From Oopsacas minuta (taxonomy: Eukaryota; Porifera; Hexactinellida; Lyssacinosida; Leucopsacidae), in NCBI GenBank assembly GCA_024704765.1, contig JAKMXF010000343.1, positions 1,079,349 to 1,143,348 on the forward strand: a stretch of 64,000 nucleotides of DNA. Direction: 5' to 3'. The notes beneath the pieces were generated by a model. The model searched no databases. It saw nothing but the letters and a program-made list of their open reading frames with translations, and was not told the DNA's origin. A program made the translations under genes and the position numbers. Shown here in pieces: positions 57,140 to 64,000 of the stretch. Every line of letters begins with the position of its first letter. Within the stretch, counting starts at the first letter, position 1.

Positions 57140-57225
57140 TTGAGACTTGCTCTCAAGAGCAGTATAGGCGTAATCAAATACGCTGAGTTAGAATTTCGTA
57201 TTTTACGTTTCTCATATCCAAATTT
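57140..57225. repeat. Dispersed ~85 bp repeat copy
   Basis: GAGACTTGCTCTCAAGAG, GCGTAATCAAATACGCTGAG, AATTTCGTATTTTACG and TTTCTCATATCC follow in the same order and spacing as at 1965-2060 and, inverted, 40836-40935. A related, shorter match is at about 59690-59730. Confidence 0.75.
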
Positions 57226-57449
57226 ATTTTTTTTAATATTAATATATCTTAACCAAACCATACAACTTGCCAATATTATCACCTAGTCAATGTGAGTATT
57301 ACGTCTTTTATGGCTGCCCTTTGTTCTCGAATCCTTGATTTGTAAATATTCCTTCATCTGAAAAGTTTTTTATCAACTATTTTATTAAAATCACTCATTC
57401 TTTCAAGTTTAGCATATTATGAATTGATTATGTTTTCTGGATTTTATTT

Positions 57450-58074
57450 ATGGCATCAAATAAGAGAAGAAAAGTAGATCTGGAAAATCAAACATTCATG
57501 GAAAGTTGGACCGAACAATACTTTTTTATTATGTGTGGAGGTGAACCTTTATGTTTATTGTATAATGCATCTGTGGTTGTAGCAAAAGAGTGTAATTTAA
57601 CGCGGAATTACACAACATTTGATTCGATTATTGTAGAAGCGCGAAGAGTTCAGATTCAAGCTCTGCAAGAATCCTTGGGTAAACAGCAAGATAATTTCAC
57701 AAAGCACGATACTGAAACAGAAAACATTACATGTGCAAGTTTCGTTATCAGTGAACTCATTGCCAAAATAATGAAGCCGTTTGCTGATGGAGTATTTGTA
57801 AAGGAATGTCTTCTACCTGCAGTTGACCTTTTCGCCATGAGAAAAAGTCTCTTCGCTAACATTAGTCTTGCACGAACTGTCACACATAGAATTGAAGGTT
57901 TATCATCAGATATTAAACTATCATTAAAAGAACTTAGGCAAAAATTTGAATTTTAGCCATTGCTTTGCATGAGGGTACTGATCTCAATGATACTGCTCAA
58001 GTTACTGTTTTGTAAGAGGAATCAATGCGGACTTTGATATCACTGAATTGCTCACAAGCTTGGTTCACTTAAAG
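57450..58074 (+). pseudogene. hAT transposase N-terminal fragment with eroded BED finger
   Basis: MASNKRRKVDLENQTFMESW (from 57450) aligns with the start of the hAT gene at 45533. The BED finger has decayed: PLCLLYNASVVVAKECNL has Tyr for the second Cys, and RNYTTFD replaces the two His. The next domain (ISELIAKIMKPFADGVFVKE, FANISLARTVTHRIEGLSSD) is preserved for 168 codons. TAG at 57954-57956 and a frameshift then break the first catalytic segment (EGTDLNDTAQVTVF). After ADFDITELLTSLVHLK the sequence jumps to the right terminus. It is non-functional and from a different hAT subfamily than the copies at 1 and 45195. Confidence 0.85.
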
Positions 58075-58088
58075 GTTGCCGACCCCTG
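57450..58088 (+). mobile_element. hAT fragment with internal deletion, right end intact
   Basis: The right end read inward from 58088 is CAGGGGTCGGCAACCTTTAA, a hAT terminal sequence. The coding part stops abruptly at about 58074 and runs straight into this terminus, so most of the transposase was deleted. I could not find a left terminus; an unrelated dispersed repeat occupies 57140-57225 where it would be expected. Confidence 0.75.
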
Positions 58089-58107
58089 TCCTAGGTTAAA
58101 TAAGCAA

Positions 58108-58845
58108 TGTCATCCGACGAATCCCAAGTCAAAATGACTTCATCTGATTGCTAAAAAGAGAATGTTGTGAAAGATGTGCCATTTTTCAAGCTCTGTCAAA
58201 TGATCAATATTACTTCATCGATTCTAGAATTAACATCAAATTGATCCGAGGATGTTTTCATACAAAATATCAAAAAATTGCCATACTAAAGTTCTCAGAT
58301 TCCAGAGTTATAGAGGTTACCATGAATATCACATTTTGCCAATATCGCCTACTTGACAATCTTTAAAGTTATGACCAATCATCTTGCAAACATAGCTATA
58401 CCCGACTTTCCATACCCTGATAATACATTTTTTGATATGATGTGTCAATGGATTATTGCACAATCATCAATCATGCCATATATGATCACTCTCAAGTTTA
58501 CATCATCATTGTTAGTGATATAATATCAAAGTGTATTATCAGGGTATGGAAAGTTGGGTATAGCATATGTTGGCAGGATGATTGGCCATAACTTTAAAGG
58601 TTGTCAAGTTATAGGCAATATTGGCAAAATGTGTTATCCATGGTCTCTGGTACCTGAGAAATTTATCATGGCAATTTTTTGATATTTAATATTACATCCT
58701 GAACATCTTTGGATCAATTGGTGTTAATCGACGAAACAATATTGGTCATTTGACAGAGCTTGAAAAATAGCGGATTTTTTACAACATATTCCCTTTTTAG
58801 CCAATCAGATGACGTCATTTTAACCTGGGACTCGTCGTATGGCAA
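58108..58845. repeat. 738 bp foldback element, arms ~335 bp
   Basis: 58108-58445 and 58510-58845 are inverted copies at roughly 80% identity. Landmarks: outer ATGACTTCATCTGATTG with ATGACGTCATCTGATTGGC, middle TTTTTCAAGCTCTGTCAAATG, inner CTTTCCATACCCTGATAATA. The loop is about 65 bp. It starts about 20 bp after the hAT terminus at 58088. No coding potential; the 72-codon frame 58148-58366 is arm sequence. Confidence 0.88.
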
Positions 58846-59913
58846 AACTTGAGCTAATTATTAACTAACAACAATACATACAAACGGCCAAAATAAGACA
58901 AATTTTGTATCATGGTGAATAATATTATCGGCTATCAAGTGTAATGGACTTCAAGTATACCATAGTCCATGAAATTATGATCAGTGGTATGGCCATATAT
59001 TTCGAAGGTCACGGTAGGAGTTTGTATTACTGGACCGACTGCACTATAGTATAGTCTAGTATAGTCCCCAGTTCTGAGATGAGTGGTTCTGTTTTTTTTG
59101 TTTGGTTATGTATATGTAAACTCCCGGCAATGCTATTTGCGTTTCAGAGCCCAAAGTTATACCCAAAGTCACAGATAATCTAATGAGTGTAAACTTAAGT
59201 TAAAAACTTCCTATGACACATTAAGACACAATTATCACACTTTTGATCATTTATACCACCAGCAAAAATTTATTCATAATTTCATGACCAAAATACAGTC
59301 TAAAATTCATTAAGAAATTCTTCAGATAATAGCTTGTCAAAATTTTTGAAATCACTCTTTGTTTTCCCACAAATTAAAGAAATAGACGCCACTATCCAAC
59401 TATAATGTGAATCTAAATTGGCCCAAGTAATTAATATAATGTGCTACATATAGCACTAAATCATCGGAAATAATTCTTTGTTCTTTGATGTAAAATTTTA
59501 TTAGGTACAATAGGTACTTCTAGTGCTGTATGTATGGATTCATTGAATATCTAAGATTAACAATAGCTTAAATTGTTTTAGAATATTGTATGAATAAAAT
59601 ATATTTTAGATTATCATTTAAAAGATATGTATTTCCCCGATTATGTAACCTCTGAATAATCGTAGAAGATTGTTCTAAACAGCAAAAGGGGGTAATTCAA
59701 TACGTTGATTCGAATTTCACACTCTTGAATCTGTACCGATCAAAACTCCTCCAGGATTACCTTCTATTGATATTATTAAGTCAACTTATAATTACTCTAA
59801 ACAAACTGAACATTATATGGACTGGATGATCATAGTAAATTGTAAATGTATTGTTTGCTGAATTTATATTCGAGCGGAGCTAGGAAAAAATATAAATCTC
59901 AACCTGTGCAGAT

Positions 59914-60056
59914 AGCTTGGTCTATTAATTCAATCCGTTTAAAAAGTAGCATTAATACTTGGAGACACTATGAAATGGTATCTTTAATCTCAATTCACAT
60001 GGTGACTCTAATTAATAGTGCCACCTTTTAAACACATTTGATTAATAGACTAAGCT
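59914..60056. other. Hairpin with ~58 bp imperfect arms
   Basis: AGCTTGGTCTATTAATTCAA (59914-59933) pairs with its near-complement ending at 60056. TTTAAAA, TAGCATTAAT and GACAC segments also pair, leaving a loop of about 25 bp. Probably a small inverted-repeat MITE. Confidence 0.75.
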
Positions 60057-60711
60057 GTAGCCCATGTTGTAAATTTTTATTTGATTTGGGAAGTAATTTC
60101 CCACAAAACTGAGAAGGTGAAGCACATTCACTTTTTGAAGAAGAGCCTGGCATGTCCGGCCCCTATCCTTTTGCTATGCCAACGTCGCAAAATGCAGCCA
60201 GAGGGCATGCGGCCAAAAAAAGCCCAAACTTACTGCTTCAGGATACAACAATATTCAAAATTATTCTATACTAAAAGCAATTATGTTCGGAGGTTCCCGC
60301 TGGTAGCAATACTAAAGGAACACTAAAATATTTATAACTTCGTTTTAACCAGTTCCCATACGAAAACGTGATTTAGCACCTTTTGGAGGCAAAATAATCA
60401 CACATCTTCCCGGTAGCAGGAGGTTAACCTAAATACACGATGTTGTCATCTCTTTTGTTAATAACACGTAGCATTAAATTGATTAATTTACCACATTAGT
60501 CAATGTCAAAAATATATTGTCCGTTGGGGACTTTGTTGGGTTTTGTGGATAGCTTATGACCTATGGTCGCGGAAAAACAATGTTGTGGCAAAGAATTTTC
60601 ATGCTACATCAGCAAAATGCAGCCAACTTGCACAATTTTACGTGAATCTTATTAATATGTCTTTATTCGTATTCAGGGACATTTTGCTGTCCGTCAAGTG
60701 GTCACTTAACC

Positions 60712-60785
60712 ATTTTGGAGATATCTTTTCCCTAGCAGCGCAAGAATGTCTCAACATTCCATCCAATAATTGTTTTCAAAACAAA
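60712..60785. repeat. Dispersed module with GCAAGAATGTCTC
   Basis: Related segments occur at about 33391-33465, 40060-40145 and, inverted, 61270-61345. The shared order is TTTTCCCTAACAGCGCAAGA, GTCTC, then AATGTGACAACATTCCATTC and TCAAAA. It looks like a conserved piece of a larger dispersed element. Confidence 0.6.
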
Positions 60786-62226
60786 CCTAATGACCCTTCG
60801 TTTGACGCCGCTAGGCGAGCTGATTCTAGTTATGACAATATCGACTTGTAAGACTATTTTTACTAGAATGACATCCTCTGTCCCTCAGATTTCTGAAATC
60901 ATTAAGTATTTTTTCTTGAATACAGAATGCTATTGTCTAATTTGTAATCATACTTAGCCATGATTTGATTCATTTGCCGTATGGTGTAGATCTTTTAGCT
61001 ACGTATTATTCCATACAGACGATAACATCGTGTTTTAATGTAAAATATGTAAGAAAAATCAAGAAATTTGAGAGACAAGGAGGTCGATCTAGCTAGGTCG
61101 CCCGTAGTGCGGTGAAATATGAATAATATAATCAAATGTTAAAACATGTAGATATGGATTTGAAAATTTAAAATTAAAATCTCAATATAGATTACTCCTG
61201 AATAATAGTCGAACGAAATCTCTATCTATTGAATAATATTCAAATGGTGTGAAACATGACTTGATGGGTTGAGGAGAAATTTTGAGAATGGAATGTTGTC
61301 ACATTCCTGAGGAATTTTGCGCTGTTAGGGAAAAATGCCTCCAAATAAGGTCAATATGTATATCAAACGGCTGTAAATTTGATGCTGAGCACGAATATGA
61401 CCATAAAAGGTTGATCTAAGAGCGATATAATTAGCTAACCTAAATCTACAACAGAAGTGATTACTATATGTACATTAAGTTTTGACTCCCGAATTTTTAA
61501 TTTTTGTGGGTACAAACTTAGTACTTTTTCTCTGTTAATATAGTTAGCATATGAAAAAACGCATCGGAACGTTTGTTGGAATGTGTTAGGGGTAGACCCT
61601 ATTTAGACCCGACTAATTTAATTAAATATATTCGTATCGTAAGTTGGATTTGAAGGATATTGTAGGTTAAGCGGAATATTAAGAGCACATTCTTGGTTCT
61701 AATCACTTATTTTAAGGTGGAATTTCCCGCTGGAAATTAGAAAAAATTCAGAAATTCCCCATTGTTTGATAATTGTTTATTAACTCGTGTGTTGCCAGTA
61801 TTATCACATTTTATAATCATAAAATCTTTCTCAAAATTATATCAAATAATGCAATTAATGATAAATACTATCCGCACATAATTTGACGTTCCTTATCGAG
61901 TTATTATAATCGGTTTACTATAACTAGAATGATTGACATTTGTAGATCAGACAGGCCTAAAAAAAATGTTATATTGCAGTTGTTCATTTTTTGATCACTG
62001 AATTAGATTAATTTAGGTGTGTTGATTCTGAATATCTATTCAGGTTTTCTTATCAGGTCAGGTTTTTTCATAACCATAAGCTACATTTTCAGAAAAATTT
62101 CGATTTTTGCCAAAGATTCATCATGATTACATATTACAACAATAACGTTGTGTACATAGTATATAAATTCAAATAGTCTTATTTGCTCATTGGTTTTTAA
62201 CTAGTCTGTTATTCTTCTTTGTTGAT

Positions 62227-63908
62227 ATGTCGAAAAAAAGTGTTTCAATTCTCCAGACATTTTTTGTTATATTTGTGGTTTCTATACTCCGAAACCTCAG
62301 ATGCAGAATGTTACTGAATTTGTGAATGGAGCTTACCATGCGTATTTCAAAGTTAAGCTAGGCGACCAGGACAAAAGTTGGGCACCTCATAAGGTCTGTA
62401 AATCATGTGTAGAATTATTGAGGTCTTGGAGCAAGGGTAAAGAGAAACACCTCCCTTTCGGAATTCCTATGATTTGGAGAGAATCAAAAAATCATTTCGA
62501 TGATTGTTATTTCTGCATGGTAAATGTTATGGGTTGCAAAAAGAGTGACAGACACTTGCTGAATTACCCAAATTTAGAATCTGCTCTTCGACCAGTCCCT
62601 CATTGTAGTGATCTACCTGTACCAATATTCACAGAGTTTCTCGGACTCTATGATGATGAAGATGGTGCCAATCCGGAAGAAGTCAATGATCACGACTGTG
62701 AATATGATGTTGATTTTCAAGGTCATTCCTCGGAGCCTTCTCTCTTTAGCCAAGCGGAATTGAATTATTTAATTCGTGACCTTAACCTCTCGAAAGAATC
62801 TTCTGAGTTGCTTGCATCTAGATTGAAATAAAGGAATCTACTCCATCAAGGAACAAAGGTAACATTATATCGTTACAGGGAGCAGAGTTTCCAACAGAAT
62901 TCTGCGAAAAGAATGGTTTGGGGTTTGTCCAAATGTTGAGGGTCTTCTACTGGCAATGGGAGTTCCGAACTATAATCCAAGTGACTGGAGGCTGTTTATT
63001 GACAACTTCAAAAGGAGTCTGAAATGTGTACTACTCCATAATAGAAATATATTCGGTTCAATTCCTATAGGATATTCAGTTAACTCAAAGAGGAGTACAA
63101 TAATGTGAAAGAGATATTAGAGATTATTAGCTACTCTGCACATGATTGGGTCATCTGTGTTGATCTCAAAATGGTCAACTTTCTATTAGGACAACAATCT
63201 AGGTTCACTAAGTACCCCTATTTTCTTTGTTACTGGGACAGTAGAGATAGGAACCAGCATTGGATAAGGGAAAAGTGGCCTCCGAGAGAATGTTTGAAAG
63301 TTGGGGACAAAAATGTAATTAATAACCCCCTGGTACACACAAATAGAATAATTCTATCTTCTCTCCACATTAAGCTTGGTTTAATGAAGCAATTCATCAA
63401 AGTACTGGATAGAGACAGATATTGTTTCAAGTATATCCGGAATTATTTTCCAGAAATCACTGAAGAGAAGAAAAAGGCAGGGGTATTTGAAGGTCCACAG
63501 ATTCGCAAGTTACTTAGGAACAACAGCTTCAAAGATTCAATGAACGAGGAGGAAAAGAGAGCGTGGCAGGCTTTCTCTAATGTCGTTTCTAATTTCCTTG
63601 GTAATAAAAAGGCATCCAACTACAAAGAACTAGTCACAGAGTTAATCGACAGCTATCATGCTCTTGGCTGTAATATGAGTATTAAAATTCATTATTTGAG
63701 AGACCATCTTGATAGATTTCCGGATAATCTAGGTAATATGAGTGAAGAATAAGGTGAACGATTCCATCAAGACATAAAAGTGATGGAACAGCGATATCAA
63801 GGAAGATGGGACACACATATGATGGCAGATTACTGTTGGTGCCTAAAAAGAGATTGTCCTAACGAACAACATTCAAGAAAGTCAAACAAGAGAAAATTTT
63901 TAGATTGA
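62227..63908 (+). pseudogene. DLK-family zinc-cluster protein, broken copy C2
   Basis: ATG 62227 starts MSKKKCFNSPD only if one base of an A-run is dropped. The match then continues IFCYICGFYTPK (C-x2-C), KLGDQDKSWAPHKVCKSCVE (second pair) and PFGIPMIWRES, then FDDCYFCMVNV (third pair) in the frame 62301-62831. The helices LNYLIRDLNLSKESSELLAS are followed by TAA at 62829. Shifts follow, with DWRLFIDNFKRSLKCVLLHN (first Asp, about 62985-63045). The frame 63105-63752 holds WVICVDLKMVNFLLGQQ (DLK motif), FLCYWDSRDRNQHW, SLHIKLGLMKQFIKVLDRDR, AGVFEGPQIRKLL and MSIKIHYLRDHLDRFPDNL. A TAA (near 63750) replaces one codon before GERFHQDIKVMEQRYQGRW and ADYCWCLKRD. It ends at TGA 63906-63908. Terminal repeats like those of C1 were not found upstream, and the downstream side runs off the window. 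Confidence 0.85.
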
Positions 63909-64000
63909 ATAGTGCTCATATTACATGTTTATAGTATCACTTTCTTCCATTCATATTAGTAACAATTATATCATTATTCTTAGTGAATGAAATATTGATA

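Larger units (their letters stand above)
58846..62226. other. 3.4 kb without a recognised gene
   Basis: It contains a hairpin (59914-60056), a short relative of the 85 bp dispersed repeat (about 59690), and two copies, one inverted, of the AAGAATGTCTC/ACATTCCATTCTC module (60712-60785 and 61270-61345). A 102-codon frame at 60543-60851 overlaps that module and has no recognisable domain, so I do not call it a gene. Confidence 0.55.

Noticed and set aside
56890-57282. 130-codon minus-strand open frame
   Set aside because: It crosses from one dispersed repeat into another and its translation has no recognisable domain.
60543-60851. 102-codon open frame as a small gene
   Set aside because: It overlaps a dispersed repeat module seen at three other places, has no recognisable domain, and shows no splice or start context that favours it.
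39772-64000. Further upstream DIP2 exons
   Set aside because: I scanned minus-strand frames for the DMAP1-binding domain and the first ligase-like N-domain and found nothing convincing; they are probably beyond the window.
1-64000. CRISPR arrays, bacterial operons, tRNA or rRNA genes
   Set aside because: The tandem repeats lack spacer structure, coding signals are eukaryotic and transposon-derived, and I saw no convincing tRNA box A/B pair or rRNA sequence.

Overview
The window is AT-rich animal nuclear DNA with split genes, GT-AG introns and many decayed transposons. There is no sign of bacterial gene organisation. The only host gene I recognise is the C-terminal half of DIP2 (disco-interacting protein 2), on the minus strand in three exons (39357-39771, 22773-23292, 14711-16396). 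The conserved arthropod-type protein, together with the density and mix of Tc1/mariner, pogo, hAT and Harbinger elements, suggests an arthropod. A parasitic copepod such as a sea louse is my best guess, but that is inference.

Layout. 1-1357: right end of a hAT element. 2290-4051: a tandem array of about 150 bp units with a non-autonomous hAT inserted next to it. 4761-7652: a two-gene PIF/Harbinger element. 8530-9115: a Tc1 relic. 14711-39771: DIP2, whose 16.1 kb and 6.4 kb introns hold a near-perfect 954 bp inverted repeat around a decayed maT (DD37D) mariner, two DD34D mariners, several MITEs and a decayed 3.5 kb inverted-repeat element. 41392-44227: an intact 2.8 kb element with long terminal inverted repeats (TIRs) and one 664-codon ORF. 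45195-47556: a hAT with an exact 8 bp target duplication. 47598-51952: a Tigger/pogo element split by another 2.3 kb element. 53939-55292: a Tc1-type element with an intact DD37E transposase. 57450-58088: a third hAT fragment. 58108-58845: a foldback repeat. 62227-63908: a second copy of the protein gene found inside the Tigger.

The most interesting observation is that four elements (18204-21736, 41392-44227, 49372-51662, and 62227 to beyond the gene end) encode divergent members of one protein superfamily that I cannot place in a standard transposase class. They share Cys-rich segments near the N-terminus, an Asp in a hydrophobic strand, a D-L-K motif followed by P-C-x-x-C or a close variant, a His-x-x-Leu-Gly segment, and a late Glu-rich E-x-H type motif. 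The three whose flanks are visible lie between inverted repeats whose outer edge reads CAC or NCAC. I propose a DDE/RNase H-like transposase lineage. The motifs and the inverted repeats are seen in the sequence; the catalytic reading and the novelty are inference.

Apart from DIP2, the 664-aa ORF and the Tc1 DD37E ORF, every coding region recognised here carries stops or frameshifts and is annotated as a pseudogene.
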